The notes under the pieces: model-generated
What the model saw: only the letters and a program-made list of their open reading frames with translations
The model's database searches: none
Told to the model about the DNA's origin: nothing
Translations under genes and position numbers: made by a program
Origin: Candidatus Limosilactobacillus merdavium
Lineage (GTDB): Bacteria; Bacillota; Bacilli; Lactobacillales; Lactobacillaceae
Assembly: GCA_018883805.1 (NCBI GenBank)
Contig: JAHLFK010000023.1
Coordinates: forward strand, 1-57,546
DNA: 57,546 nucleotides
Direction: 5' to 3'
Part shown: one piece after another, positions 17,601 through 25,923 of the stretch
Layout: every line of letters begins with the position of its first letter
Position numbering within the stretch: the stretch's first letter is position 1

Positions 17601-18570
17601 TGATGCGGATAAGTACACACCAAAGGGCCAAGATATCACCACTAAGGTTGGTGAAGTACCAGGTGCTGAAAAGGGTATTTCCAACACAAGCGACTTACCA
17701 AAAGGCACAACATACACTTGGAAGGAAACACCAGATGTAACGACACCAGGCGATAAGCCAGCTACAGTAGTGGTAACCTACCCAGATGGTTCCAAGGATG
17801 AAGTTCCGGTAACAGTTCATGTCACGAATCCAACTACTCCAACTAATCCAACGGACGCAGATAAGTACACTCCACAAGGTCAAGATGTCAACACTAAGAC
17901 TGGTGTAGTACCAGATCCAGCAGAAGGCATTAAGAACAAGGGTGACTTACCAAATGGTACAAAGTACACTTGGAAAGAGACTCCAGATGTAACGACACCA
18001 GGCGACAAGCCAGCTACAGTAGTCGTAACTTACCCAGACGGTTCCAAGGATGAAGTTCCGGTAACAGTTCATGTCACGAATCCAACTACTCCAACTAATC
18101 CAACCGATGCGGACAAGAATACACCACAAGGTCAGGATATTCACACTAATACCGGAGTAGTTCCAAACCCAGCGGATGGTATTAAGAACAAGGGTGATTT
18201 ACCAGATGGCACTAAGTACACTTGGAAGGAAACTCCAGATGTAACTACCCCAGGTGAAGTAACTGGTATTATTGTGGTAACCTACCCAGATGGTTCAAAG
18301 GATGAAGTTAGCGTTACTATTATAGTAACTAACCCAACAGAACCAACAAATAATGGTAATTCCACACCACAAGGTCAGAATACCCAGAATACTACGGTTG
18401 TTACAAATGGCGTAAATGGTGTAAGTACCACTTCGGAGAACAATACCAAGAAGGCTAACACGTTGCCACAAACTGGTAATAAGCAAAATTCAGCTGCTAT
18501 CGCTGGACTTGCTCTTACTGGATTCGCTGCAATGTTTGGTCTCGGTGGTTCTAAGAAGAAGGAAAAATAG
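11635..18570 (+). CDS. Giant YSIRK/LPQTG adhesin with Rib and mucin-binding repeats; apparent ATA start codon
   Basis: The frame codes for about 2311 residues. AGGAGGAG is followed nine bases later by ATA at 11635, then the normal start of such proteins (LSSNNRNEQFRKQEPKKQR) and the YSIRK-type signal (FTIKKLTVGVASVLIGF, about 19-36) with cleavage near SVSAD. No ATG, GTG or TTG exists in frame before 11752, which lies after the signal's hydrophobic core. Order of parts: Ser/Thr/Gln-rich segment (40-135); beta-helix adhesive region like the pectate-lyase-like adhesive domain (about 138-610); Rib-like domains (about 720-1090); a unique domain (about 1100-1270); MUB-B2 and MucBP-like domains (about 1350-1905); four near-identical 84-residue Rib repeats (1908-2237); LPQTG and a membrane/charged tail. 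It should be wall-anchored by sortase and bind host glycans or mucus. With ATA as start, expression may be very low; an internal start would not be exported. Confidence 0.85.
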   Translation: MLSSNNRNEQFRKQEPKKQRFTIKKLTVGVASVLIGFTFMGMSVSADTTTGTSDVNNQTESTQSNTDSIQTDTTTLNSSNKSASSMQNTGATAAEQEDQNSATDNAIANQQANATALQTSLVAVPNTEAQKTLRGTQTEEVSDWQGFVNAMNNKNVGTINLTGDINVTNKANGTTRPNPVANPGKIQLTGSNISGGLDIDGQGHTINFGQHYLSFTTKNQKDSNPWNIAFKNLTIKADGYSSGTYTDAFSPIYMGGDDIDTKLLAQNKVTFENVNANIKHGGFYVTTMAQVTGDDPYTTVTFKGNNNITCEEIQAKQFISSQYNYSSAVMASHIIFANGNTTFNVSSAKTNNGTNAGGNILRAKIENSNDADSAVVVAEGATVNLNGKSTDVKGILTNSAITGDVVVDGTLNANMADGHSMAIWAGNLNIGKNGTVDITTSQNNDGGSTNATGDYNGFHFAPISLGVGFAQNLSNADSNTLTVDGKLIVKRVGNDNKSTSPLISFGSGASALQKGTYTLNVNDGATLDLQDAAQSSRAGKFNNTPFVGLISMFGGGTKGGKTSNALNISNPAYVNLQRTGSLTDSLLRLENINNSVSINGVDGSAVPVAQWDEANYTNTPSYYWYLKSEKTQNNWGDNAVSGFAPKNATSGTTNKDGQKLINSNGNVELAANQAGEGGYAYVNGEISEGTPTDGVKYQTPYLNQFLNTFNYWTPQRLAMGSNLEDVAKPTDAEKYQPTVKTINGTTKQTLADLTAKDGISGLMDQNGNTTDDLSPIQSVTWYDPSTDATDWANTMKDKDGNTLTAPTNPTGNLKTTDTSAWAKVTYTDGTVDFANIPLKVTNKTTADEYTPSYKPVNVEQGKSATSDPSFTDVNNKPAAAPAGTTFAKGTDAPDWAIIDQSTGEVTVAPGTDVTPKDYSIPVTVTYSDGSTDTVNVPVTVTKKTPDADKYTPEGKPVSTEVGTLPDAKDGIKNPDTLPATYTWKEEPDVTTPGSKPATVVVTYPDGSKDEVHTNVIVDAKPEIKPITTTVNGTPAATDGIANLNNGGTTPVDGYPSGATWTTAPDTSKPGATTGTAEVTYPDGTKQTVTIPVAVNDDHDVTIIDDQGHTISLHANDVITHKTSETNVIGQPVVQSFKFSYYQGGQNYSKPYIYTLNAAKGVYELTQKGQNPEGVTVNVPESIPVSDIKVSWVPAGTTLFGDVKGNGQPTSVAGADNGGTETIKYTGNDNAQANGYPKYVAVVDSSSVNWPIFGKGPAAMNPFPSVYIYGAKANGTIPSVNSDTTDVKKDLGKAENYVDTSDLTVANNSAVSSVEWQTTPNLSKADAKAPATVRINFTDGSHLDIPVSVNVIKVDQGIDNKDDRDLYRDITRTITVEGQDQPVVQDVIYSRAKSTDLSKPAGSQVTYTDWVAAKDKDGNTVTNFPQLEVTKPGYTATATGATIETVNGKQYVPASATVTPDSQDETVNVTYTANEHTQVINYVDKDGNKVGDPYNVTGKTGETVTVDVPGHVPTNWTLVPGQKYASSVTFGSDNPQPLTYTVEHKTEVVPVDKNNKDTYREITQTIEKIPAGKTEADKTNVRTTTVTFQRTGTKDLVTNKITWNAWQGPKGSVDKDGKVTYTIPVYDVKQEKGYDSYVDGTKATQVPTEDVNVDSANTTFTITYVKQGSTPVNYDPARDDMSVTRTINYDVPAGHDAIAPVTQTVEYTRNVDGVAGYQDPVTGHITWNAWHVKSGNSEFASTSVEQIKGYDSYVNGTKTTEVPSAAVTEENGVPQNGTSVTVSYQKQDSTPVPYKPGKDGVNDNMNKYVTRTITAHIPKSDPQTQVQIVKFTREDKDGNAGYQDPVTGDITWNAWHVVNGTEGTGTWSEYTAPVVDGYKASQDSVAAQTVTPETKNANVDITYTQTDAGKYTPQGQDVTTKVGVVPDAEKGISNTKTLPEGTTYTWKETPDVTTAGDKPATVVVTYPDGSKDEVPVTVHVTNPSTPTNPTDADKYTPKGQDITTKVGEVPGAEKGISNTSDLPKGTTYTWKETPDVTTPGDKPATVVVTYPDGSKDEVPVTVHVTNPTTPTNPTDADKYTPQGQDVNTKTGVVPDPAEGIKNKGDLPNGTKYTWKETPDVTTPGDKPATVVVTYPDGSKDEVPVTVHVTNPTTPTNPTDADKNTPQGQDIHTNTGVVPNPADGIKNKGDLPDGTKYTWKETPDVTTPGEVTGIIVVTYPDGSKDEVSVTIIVTNPTEPTNNGNSTPQGQNTQNTTVVTNGVNGVSTTSENNTKKANTLPQTGNKQNSAAIAGLALTGFAAMFGLGGSKKKEK
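17356..18345 (+). repeat. Four tandem 252-bp Rib-domain repeats
   Basis: Repeat starts at 17356, 17608, 17860 and 18112 are exactly 252 bases apart (84 codons). Each encodes the pattern DKYTPQGQD, then KYTWKETPDVTTPGDKPA and VVVTYPDGSKDEVPV. DNA identity is high over long stretches, so unequal recombination could change the copy number. The last copy is the most diverged (GEVTGIIVVTYPDGSKDEVS). A more distant copy occurs near 14470. Confidence 0.9.
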
Positions 18571-18898
18571 TTTTTAACAGATGCTCCCCCTTTGTTAAAA
18601 AGTAAAGAAAAAATATTTTCAATGACTCAAGATTCAATCTTGGGTCATTTTTTGTTTTAGAAATGACTAATTAACTAAAATCGTCTATAAGAGTTAAATT
18701 TACTAACAATTATCAATGAAAGTTATATTTTCTTGTGACATAAATCATCTATTTTAGAATAATTGCTTATATTTTGATAAATGAACTTTGACAATCACTA
18801 TCCAAGGGATTAAAATAATTTATTAGATGAAGCAAGAATGTTAGCGTAAAATTAGTTAATATTCGATAAATAAGATGAAAAGTGAGGTATGATCCCAT
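18571..18898. other. Gene-free stretch between the adhesin and the MUB fragment
   Basis: This AT-rich stretch holds the adhesin terminator (18621-18656). No ORF with coding character or structured RNA was recognised in the rest. Confidence 0.6.
18621..18656 (+). terminator. Intrinsic terminator of the giant adhesin gene
   Basis: AATGACTCAAGAT and ATCTTGGGTCATT pair around TCA, followed by a run of T. Confidence 0.88.
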
Positions 18899-19369
18899 AT
18901 GGTTACTGCAGAAGAACAAACAATGACTGATGCACTGACTGCTAAGTCAACACGGACGATTGTTCTAGTGAATGTCGATGGTACTCAGCAAGTGATTAAA
19001 CAAACTGTTCGTTTCCAACGGAGTAAGGTTCCCGCAGCTGATGGTAAAGTGACATATAGCCAATGGGTGGTTCAACCAGACTCACCAAAGAAATGGGCTG
19101 AATTTGATGCTCCCGAAATAAAGGGCTGTGCGCCGGACCGGGCAGTTCTTCCAAGTGAAGAAGTTAATGCCTGGACCCCAGACTCAAAGATCGTGATTGT
19201 CTACAATAAGTTCGACAATGAACGGTTAGACAGTCGTTACATTAAGACCCAATCTCGGGCACCATTGATTCACCGTCCAGCTGAGCCAAAGAAGGTTAGT
19301 GCCCTTCATGGTGTTGCTTTACGGGTGGCTGGATTGACTTCACTGTTCGGGCTTCGTCGAGCAAATTAA
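18899..19369 (+). pseudogene. MUB-domain fragment, probably the decayed end of an adhesin
   Basis: The product has 156 residues with no signal peptide. Residues 15-105 fit one MUB B2-like repeat: STRTIVLVNVDGTQQVIKQT, VRFQR, then VTYSQWVVQPDSPKKWAEFD, GCAPDRAVLPSEEVNAW and IVIVYNK. The end GVALRVAGLTSLFGLRRAN resembles the membrane and positive tail of LPXTG proteins, but there is no LPXTG motif. GAGGT ten bases upstream could serve as a ribosome binding site. It may be a remnant of a larger adhesin gene, or a small expressed protein of unknown role. It lies directly upstream of the serS T-box. Confidence 0.6.
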
Positions 19370-19429
19370 ACTTTTTCTTATTTTGCTAAAATAGCGATTG
19401 ATAAATAACGCCAGATGTAATATGATAAT

Positions 19430-19658
19430 GGCGAATATAAAACACGAATGCATTTCAAGTAGATCATTTAGAGAAGCAGCGGTTGGTGAAAGTTGTTGAT
19501 CGAAACTCCGGTGCAGATAAATGTGGGCGGGTAATTCCGCACGGCTGGTGGCCGTTATCCATCACGAGGGTGACATTTATTTGTCAAACTTGGGTGGTAC
19601 CGCGGAACTAAGAGCCATTTCGTCCCAAAATATTTTGAGGATGGAATGGCTCTTTTTG
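19430..19658 (+). promoter_or_regulatory. T-box riboswitch of serS (tRNA-Ser sensing)
   Basis: The leader contains the distal stem I pattern (TTAGAGAAGCAGCGGTTGGTG), a candidate Ser specifier UCC at 19507-19509, and the T-box sequence GGGTGGTACCGCG at 19592-19604. It ends in an intrinsic terminator whose arms are AAGAGCCATT and AATGGCTCTT (19609-19657). Uncharged tRNA-Ser should stabilise the antiterminator and turn on seryl-tRNA synthetase. The specifier is assigned by position and by the downstream gene. Confidence 0.92.
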
Positions 19659-19673
19659 TTAGGAGGAATATTA

Positions 19674-20972
19674 ATGTTAGATATTAAGAAGATTCGTAAG
19701 GATCCCGAATTCTTTAAGCAAAAATTAGCTACACGGGGAATTAAGGCCGAAGAAATTGATGAAGTTCTTGAACTTGATCAAAAGCGGCGTGACTTGCTTC
19801 AAAAGACCGAAGCGTTGAAGGCACAACGGAATGAAGCTTCAAAGAAGATTGGTGAAGCCAAGCGTAATGGTGAATCTGCTGATGAAGCAATTAAAGAAAC
19901 TCGTGACTTGGGTGATGAAATCAAAAAGCTTGATGAACAAGTTGAAGAAAATGATGAAGTCTTCAACGATAAGATGTCACGCTTACCAAACGTCCCTCAT
20001 GATGGTGTTCCTGTAAGTTTGACCGAAGAAGGTTCTGTTGAGTTACGCAAAGTTGGTAAGATTCGTGACTTTGACTTTGAACCAAAGCACCACTGGGATG
20101 TTGGTGAAAACCTCGGTATTTTAGACTTTGATCGTGCACGGAAAGTATCTGGTGCGCGGTTCGTTTACTACCTTGGTATGGGTGCTCAACTTGAACGTGC
20201 CGTTTACAACTTCATGCTTGATGAACACCAAAAGGACGGTTACACCGAAGTATTGCCACCATACATCGTTAACGCTGCTTCAATGTACGGTACTGGTCAA
20301 TTCCCTAAGTTCAAGAAGGGAGTTTACCAAGTTAATGGCGAAGATATGACCTTGATTCCAACTGCCGAAGTTCCATTGACTAACTACTACCGTGGCGACG
20401 TAATTCCAGCTGAAGAATTACCTGTTTATGTTACTGCTTTGACACCTTGCTTCCGTTCTGAAGCCGGTGCCGCAGGACGTGATACTCGTGGTTTGATTCG
20501 GATGCACCAATTTAACAAGGTTGAAATGGTTAAGTACACTAAGCCAGAAGATTCATGGGATGAATTGGAAAAGATGACTGCTAATGCAGAAAACATCTTG
20601 AAGAAGCTTGGTTTGCCATACCACGTTATTACACTGACTACTAGTGACATGAGTTTCACTGCTTCTGAAACCCATGACCTTGAACTCTGGATGCCAGCAC
20701 AAAACAAGTACCGTGAAGTATCAAGTTGTTCTAACTGCTTGGACTTCCAAGCACGGCGGATGCACACTCAATACCGTGACGAAAATGGTAAGTTACAATA
20801 CGTTCACACCTTGAACGGTTCTGGCCTTGCTGTTGGTCGGACTGTTGCCGCTATTTTGGAAAATTACCAAAACGAAGATGGCTCTGTTACTATTCCTGAT
20901 GTTCTTGTTCCTTACATGCATGGTGTAACCAAGATTACTAAGGAAAATGCAGTTCCATTCAGAAATAAATAG
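19674..20972 (+). CDS. serS: Seryl-tRNA synthetase
   Basis: The product is 432 residues, full length for a class II seryl-tRNA synthetase, which charges tRNA-Ser with serine. It begins [20 protein letters not shown], followed by the long antiparallel coiled coil that grips tRNA (about 25-105). Class II motifs follow: [20 protein letters not shown] (motif 2) and the C-terminal [17 protein letters not shown] (motif 3). I chose the ATG at 19674 because AGGAGG lies just before it. The frame is open further upstream to 19521 but that part lies inside the T-box. A strong terminator follows. Confidence 0.97.
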   Translation: MLDIKKIRKDPEFFKQKLATRGIKAEEIDEVLELDQKRRDLLQKTEALKAQRNEASKKIGEAKRNGESADEAIKETRDLGDEIKKLDEQVEENDEVFNDKMSRLPNVPHDGVPVSLTEEGSVELRKVGKIRDFDFEPKHHWDVGENLGILDFDRARKVSGARFVYYLGMGAQLERAVYNFMLDEHQKDGYTEVLPPYIVNAASMYGTGQFPKFKKGVYQVNGEDMTLIPTAEVPLTNYYRGDVIPAEELPVYVTALTPCFRSEAGAAGRDTRGLIRMHQFNKVEMVKYTKPEDSWDELEKMTANAENILKKLGLPYHVITLTTSDMSFTASETHDLELWMPAQNKYREVSSCSNCLDFQARRMHTQYRDENGKLQYVHTLNGSGLAVGRTVAAILENYQNEDGSVTIPDVLVPYMHGVTKITKENAVPFRNK

Positions 20973-21029
20973 GATATAAGTCTAATTTAGCTATCCTAAT
21001 AAAAAATTATTAAAATAAGCTAAAAACTA

Positions 21030-21077
21030 AGCCTGGTAACTTAAGAGGGAGATCTCTTCTGAGTTACTAGGCTTTTT
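21030..21077 (+). terminator. Intrinsic terminator of serS
   Basis: AGCCTGGTAACT and AGTTACTAGGCT form the outer stem, AAGAG and CTCTT form an inner stem, and a T tract follows. Confidence 0.9.
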
Positions 21078-21314
21078 ATTACTTGCAATAAAAAAACTAA
21101 TATTCTAAAATTAGAAAACGCTAAGAAAATATTTAATGCTTTAAAACTAACTTAATAAAATTAATTTAAAACGAACATATTCCTTTAAAAAGTTGCAAAT
21201 TAACCGCTATCATCTTGGATAAACACACGGTTAGCTTAAAAGTGTTCACTTATTATTTTCAAAATGCTAATGTATTATCAACGTTAAAATTTGATTAAAG
21301 AGGAGTCGGTATAG
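21078..21314. other. AT-rich leader upstream of the glutamine-type transporter
   Basis: No ORF or known riboswitch was recognised. A possible weak hairpin has arms TAACCG and CGGTTA near 21200-21232. The promoter of the transporter genes must lie here but no clear consensus pair was found. Confidence 0.4.
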
Positions 21315-22775
21315 ATGCAAAGCAATCATTTGAAAAAATTAATCACTGTTTGTATTGCAATTGTTGCAATTGCAGTTGGGTGGATTTTGGTCGAACCTCA
21401 GCAGGCATCTGCCGACCAAACATACACATTCGCAACCAACAACACTTTCGAACCATTCGAAATTCAGGACAGCAAGGGTGGTTACTCAGGTAAGAATCCT
21501 GGGATTGAAATTGAAATTTTAAGAAAGATTGCCAAGCATGAACACTTTAAGTACCGCTTGAAGCCAATGAGCTTTAACGGTGACTTACAGGCTTTGGAAT
21601 CTGGCCAAGTTGACGCGGTTATTGCTGGGATGAGTGTTACTGATGAGCGGAAAGCCAAGTATGACTTTTCAACCTCATACTACACAGATGGTGTTGTTAT
21701 GGCAGTAGCCAAGGATAGTAATATCAAGTCAATGAAACAATTAAAGGGTAAGACCGTTTCTGCTAAGTCAGGGACTAGTGCCGCACTTTATTTGAAGAAT
21801 AACCAAAAGAAATACGGTTACAAGATTCGTTACTTCGACTCTTCAAACACCATGTGGAACGATGTTAAGAACGGTAATACAGCGGCAACCTTCGATGACG
21901 GACCGGTACTTCAATATGGTATTAAGACCGGTGTTCCACTAAAGATTGTTACGAAGAAGCCAATTGATGCCCAACCAGTTGCCGTTGGATTCCAAAAGGG
22001 TAAGAACCTAGCTTTACAAAAGAAAGTTAATGACGGGATTAAATGGCTGAAGGATACTGGTCAACTAAAGCAAATCATTAATAAGTACACTAAGGGTAAC
22101 GGAACAACCAAGAAGACCGCAGCTGATCGGACAATCTTAGGTTTGTTAAAGACTAACCGGGCAGCATTACTTCGTGGTCTCTGGATGACGATTGAATTAA
22201 CCGTTGTTGGGATTATCTTTGCGATGATTTTCGGGGTAATCCTCGGGGTACTTGGTGTGGTTGAAAACAAGTTTGCCAACGCTATTTCAAGTACATTAAT
22301 TTATATCTTCCGTGGGATCCCAATGATTGTTTTGGCATTCTTTATCTACATGGGATTGCCAAACGTAATTGGTCACAAGGTTCCACTATTCCTTGCCGGG
22401 ATCTTAACCTTGACTCTTGATGAAGGGGCTTATATCGGTGCCATTGTTAAGGGTGGTTTTGAATCAGTTAACCAAGGACAATGGGAAGCTGCACGAAGCT
22501 TAGGATTACCTTATGGCAAGGCTCTGGTTAAGGTTATCGCACCACAAGGGTTTAAGTTAATGGTTCCATCTTTGGTTAACCAATTCATCATTACTTTGAA
22601 GGATACTTCAATCCTTTCCGCAATTGGTGTCATGGAATTAACCCAAACTGGGACAGTAATCATTTCGCAAAACATGGAAGGGTTCAGAATGTGGACAATT
22701 ATTGCGGTTATCTACATTATCATCATTACCCTGCTGACATGGTTATCAAATTACGTACAAAAGAGGATGGCTTAA
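21315..22775 (+). CDS. glnP: Amino acid ABC transporter, substrate-binding/permease fusion (GlnP-like)
   Basis: The product has 486 residues with a signal/anchor helix (about 10-30) and one periplasmic-binding-type domain (about 35-255; motifs [16 protein letters not shown] and [20 protein letters not shown]). The C-terminal integral membrane permease domain (about 285-480) contains the EAA-like loop [17 protein letters not shown]. This is the fused arrangement of GlnPQ-type importers for glutamine, glutamate or related polar amino acids. It carries one binding domain, whereas lactococcal GlnP has two. The ATPase gene follows after one base, so together they form a complete importer. The exact substrate cannot be set from sequence. 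Confidence 0.9.
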   Translation: MQSNHLKKLITVCIAIVAIAVGWILVEPQQASADQTYTFATNNTFEPFEIQDSKGGYSGKNPGIEIEILRKIAKHEHFKYRLKPMSFNGDLQALESGQVDAVIAGMSVTDERKAKYDFSTSYYTDGVVMAVAKDSNIKSMKQLKGKTVSAKSGTSAALYLKNNQKKYGYKIRYFDSSNTMWNDVKNGNTAATFDDGPVLQYGIKTGVPLKIVTKKPIDAQPVAVGFQKGKNLALQKKVNDGIKWLKDTGQLKQIINKYTKGNGTTKKTAADRTILGLLKTNRAALLRGLWMTIELTVVGIIFAMIFGVILGVLGVVENKFANAISSTLIYIFRGIPMIVLAFFIYMGLPNVIGHKVPLFLAGILTLTLDEGAYIGAIVKGGFESVNQGQWEAARSLGLPYGKALVKVIAPQGFKLMVPSLVNQFIITLKDTSILSAIGVMELTQTGTVIISQNMEGFRMWTIIAVIYIIIITLLTWLSNYVQKRMA

Positions 22776-22776
22776 T

Positions 22777-23520
22777 ATGGATAAAAAATATAAAGTTCAA
22801 ATTAAAGACCTACACAAGAGCTACGGCAGTAACGAAGTGTTGAAGGGAATTAACCTTAATGTTAAGCCGAGTGAAGTGGTATGTATGATTGGCCCTTCTG
22901 GTTCTGGGAAGAGTACTTTCTTGCGGTGCATTAACAAGCTAGAAGAAGCAAATAGCGGCCATATCTACGTCGATGGCTATGATATTGCGGACCCTAAAGT
23001 TAATATCAACAAGGTTCGGCAAAATATTGGAATGGTGTTCCAGCACTTTAACCTTTTCCCTAATATGAATGTGTTGCAAAACATTACTTTGGCACCAACT
23101 GAATTAGGGAAGATGAGTAAGGAAGAAGCGAATAAGGCAGCGATGCATTATCTTGAGTTGGTTGGTCTTGCTGATAAGGCAGATGCTAATCCAACTAAGC
23201 TTTCTGGTGGTCAGCAACAGCGTGTGGCAATTGCTCGTGCTCTAGCAATGAAGCCAGATGTAATGCTATTCGATGAACCTACTAGTGCGCTTGACCCTGA
23301 AATGGTTGGGGATGTTCTAGGCGTTATGAAGCGATTGGCCAAGGAAGGGATGACGATGATTGTCGTTACCCACGAAATGGGATTTGCTAAGCAAGTTGCA
23401 GATCGAGTGGTCTTCTTCCACAATGGTGACATCCGTGAACAAGGTACACCTGACCAAATCTTTGAACATCCACAACATGAAGATACAAAGAACTTCTTGA
23501 ATAAGGTTCTTAATGTCTAG
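22777..23520 (+). CDS. glnQ: Amino acid ABC transporter ATP-binding protein (GlnQ-like)
   Basis: The product is a 247-residue ABC ATPase with Walker [10 protein letters not shown], the Q-loop in [18 protein letters not shown], signature [19 protein letters not shown], Walker B VMLFDEP and the switch His in VVTHEMGFA. It belongs to the polar-amino-acid uptake (PAAT) group and powers the fused receptor-permease encoded just upstream. The ATG follows the glnP stop by one base, giving translational coupling. A terminator lies 32 bases after the stop. Confidence 0.95.
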   Translation: MDKKYKVQIKDLHKSYGSNEVLKGINLNVKPSEVVCMIGPSGSGKSTFLRCINKLEEANSGHIYVDGYDIADPKVNINKVRQNIGMVFQHFNLFPNMNVLQNITLAPTELGKMSKEEANKAAMHYLELVGLADKADANPTKLSGGQQQRVAIARALAMKPDVMLFDEPTSALDPEMVGDVLGVMKRLAKEGMTMIVVTHEMGFAKQVADRVVFFHNGDIREQGTPDQIFEHPQHEDTKNFLNKVLNV

Positions 23521-23552
23521 GGATAAATCAATTAGTAATAACTTTTAAAAAG

Positions 23553-23592
23553 TAAGCCTAACTATTCTCATAATAAGAATGGTTAGGCTTTC
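23553..23592 (+). terminator. Intrinsic terminator of glnPQ
   Basis: AAGCCTAACTATTCT and AGAATGGTTAGGCTT pair over about 15 bases around CATAATA, followed by a short T run. Confidence 0.88.
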
Positions 23593-23669
23593 AAAATCCG
23601 AAAGTTTTATTACAAATTTAGAAAATTGTTTGACATTAGCAATAAAATCAGTATAATTATGAGTAATTT

Positions 23670-23857
23670 TTAATGTTAGTAACCAGAGATTCCGATACTT
23701 GCTGAAATTCGGAACTAACAATATGGCATGTACGTTTGAAATGGGTGGTTCCTATATCGACTGAGAGGTAGTTCAATAATTGGACTATAAAGATGGGTGG
23801 AACCGCGTTAAAAGGACGTCCCTGGTATGAAAGCCAGGAACGCCCTTTATTTTTTTG
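23670..23857 (+). promoter_or_regulatory. T-box riboswitch of the amino acid permease, specifier not settled
   Basis: The T-box sequence GGGTGGAACCGCG is at 23795-23807. It is followed by a terminator with arms AAAGGACGTCCTGG-like and CCAGGAACGCCCTTT, then seven T. Stem I is short: GTTAGT and ACTAAC enclose AGAGATTCCGA and TCGGAA with a TTGCTGAAA-type loop. The codon-bearing side reads AACAATATGGCATG, in which AAU, AUA, UAU and AUG are all possible depending on register. It should couple permease expression to the charging of one tRNA. Confidence 0.88.
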
Positions 23858-23897
23858 AAACCGTATATGCGAACTTGAAATTTAAGGAGGCAGAATT

Positions 23898-25247
23898 ATG
23901 GACGAACAACAACATCAAAAGTTACAACGCTCGTTAAAGAGCCGACACGTGACAATGATTGCCATCGGGGGTGCAATTGGTACAGGACTATTCTTGGGAT
24001 CCGGGAGAGCGATCCAACAAGCCGGTCCAGCGATTATCCTTTCGTACTTAATCGTCGGTATCTTTTGCTTCTTTATGATGCGGGCGTTAGGGGAATTAAT
24101 CCTCGCCGACACTACTAAGCACTCATTTATTGATTCAGTTAAAGAATACCTCGGTGACCGAATGGAATTTGTTGCCGGATGGATGTACTGGGCTTGTTGG
24201 TTAACCCTAGCAATGGCTGATTTGACTGCCACAGGGATTTACCTTCGTTACTGGTTCCCTAATCTTCCACAGTGGGTAGGACCGTTATTGATTGTGGTCC
24301 TTCTGATGCTTGTTAACATGGTGAATGTTGGACTGTTTGGTGAACTGGAAAGTTGGTTCTCAATGATTAAAGTCCTGGCAATTATCGTCCTGATTGCAAT
24401 CGGTGCGGTAATGCTGGTGATGCACAGTCACATTAATAACCGGGCTGTTGAATTAAGTAACTTGGTTAACCATGGTGGCTTCTTTGCTACCGGTCCACTG
24501 GGCTTCTTGATGTCCTTCCAAATGGTTGTCTTTGCCTTTGTCGGAATTGAAATGGTTGGTTTGACCGCTGGTGAAACTAAGAATCCACAAAAGGATATCC
24601 CTAAGGCAATCAACACATTGCCGGTTCGGATTGGTCTTTTCTACATTGGTTCAATGATTGCAATGATGGTTATCTACCCATGGACACAAATTAAAACAAC
24701 ATCAAGTCCATTCGTTCAAGTATTTGCTGCAATCGGTATTCCTGGTGCGGCAGGAATCATTAACTTTGTTGTTTTGACTGCTGCAATGTCTGCAACAAAC
24801 AGTGCAATCTTTAGTACTAGTCGTTCACTTTATTCTCTAGCTCGTAGTGGTAACGCACCAAAGCGTTTCGGTGAATTGAGTGCCAAGGCTGTTCCGAACA
24901 ACGCATTAACATTCTCATCACTGATTCTTTTTATCACCGTAATTTTGAACTACATTATGCCTGCCGGAATTTTCGATGTAATTGCCGGAATTTCCACCAT
25001 TACATTCGTCTTTACCTGGATTATTATTCTGGCAGCACATATCAAATACCGGCAAAAGAATCCTCAAGGGGTTAGTTACTTTAAGATGCCAGGATACCCA
25101 ATCACAAGCTGGTTAACAATTATCTTCTTCCTTGCTGTATTGGTAATTCTGTTATTCATCGATTCAACCCGAATCCCGTTAATTCTTTCAATTGTTATTT
25201 TCATTGCTTTGGCATGGGGATACAACTTGAAGAAAACAGATAAGTAA
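23898..25247 (+). CDS. Amino acid permease, APC/AAT family
   Basis: The product has 449 residues with about 12 membrane helices. It carries the AAT-family N-terminal signature (SRHVTMIAIGGAIGTGLFLG), then GPAIILSYLIVGIFCFFMMRALGEL in two parts: the GPAIILSYLI core and the MRALGEL motif. GLTAGETKNPQKDIPKAI forms the conserved loop after helix 6. Relatives include proton symporters for Lys, His, Asp/Asn, Ser/Ala/Gly and others, so the substrate cannot be named. It is monocistronic behind a T-box, so the substrate is probably the amino acid of the sensed tRNA. AAGGAGG precedes the ATG. Confidence 0.9.
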   Translation: MDEQQHQKLQRSLKSRHVTMIAIGGAIGTGLFLGSGRAIQQAGPAIILSYLIVGIFCFFMMRALGELILADTTKHSFIDSVKEYLGDRMEFVAGWMYWACWLTLAMADLTATGIYLRYWFPNLPQWVGPLLIVVLLMLVNMVNVGLFGELESWFSMIKVLAIIVLIAIGAVMLVMHSHINNRAVELSNLVNHGGFFATGPLGFLMSFQMVVFAFVGIEMVGLTAGETKNPQKDIPKAINTLPVRIGLFYIGSMIAMMVIYPWTQIKTTSSPFVQVFAAIGIPGAAGIINFVVLTAAMSATNSAIFSTSRSLYSLARSGNAPKRFGELSAKAVPNNALTFSSLILFITVILNYIMPAGIFDVIAGISTITFVFTWIIILAAHIKYRQKNPQGVSYFKMPGYPITSWLTIIFFLAVLVILLFIDSTRIPLILSIVIFIALAWGYNLKKTDK

Positions 25248-25923
25248 TGAATTGATTTTGCAAAAAAGATTTAAATAAAATCTGCACAGATTTTGACGAC
25301 GAGCAGCAAACAAAAGTAGATTTTGATGGAGCATTTTGGTACAAATCTTACAAAAATGTTCAATTAATAAAAACGCTGCCATTGTTGATGTGACGCGGTT
25401 CTGTTGACCTTTTTGAGTGCTGATTATATACTTAGGGTGTGAAGGGATATTAGGTAATGTTTCATCGAACATCTTCTCATAATAAACTATATTGAAGTAT
25501 GTTAATATTAATGAATCTATAAAAATTAACAAAGACACACCCCACTCCACATGAAACAATTTAGTTTCCTTGAAAAGCACGTTTAGCTAATTACTTAATT
25601 AGAAGGCCATATTATCTACAGAGCCCTTACGATAGAAATCTCAGCTTAGTTCTCTTATGGAAGAACTGCAGAACACAATCTAACGGATCTTGATACAAAT
25701 ATACGCATTACTTAATCCCTTCAGCGGAAGCACGGAGACTTAACATTAAGTCTCCGCTTTTATTTTTAAAAGTTTGAAAGCGCCTTCTGTTTTCTGGCAA
25801 ATTGCTCTAACATTATAATTAAAATTAAATTAGAAAATGATTAGAAAAACATTGATTTTAAATAGTGCCTCCCGTAGAATAACAATCAATCACATTGATT
25901 AAATTTTATTTAAGGAGGCGTTA
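25248..25923. other. Long gene-free stretch with no recognised content except a terminator
   Basis: This 676-base stretch is AT-rich. A minus-strand ORF (25188-25580) overlaps the permease end and has no recognisable domain; I do not believe it. The block 25290-25460 has a higher GC content and might be the trace of an older gene or insertion sequence, but I could not identify it. A terminator-like hairpin is at 25733-25767. The leader of the next gene holds its AAGGAGG. Confidence 0.5.
25733..25767 (+). terminator. Perfect terminator hairpin without an obvious upstream gene
   Basis: CGGAGACTTAA and TTAAGTCTCCG form a perfect 11-bp stem with a two-base loop, followed by a T-rich tract. The nearest upstream gene on this strand ends almost 500 bases earlier, so it may end a long permease transcript or an unrecognised RNA. 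Confidence 0.8.

Noticed and set aside
17443-18144. Series of 62-65 codon minus-strand ORFs
   Set aside because: They recur every 252 bases as antisense reflections of the Rib repeats and have no ribosome binding sites or family features.
17356-18345. CRISPR-like array
   Set aside because: The repeats are 252 bp, coding, contiguous and without spacers.
25188-25580. 130-codon minus-strand ORF
   Set aside because: It overlaps the end of the permease gene, has no recognised domain and no convincing ribosome binding site.
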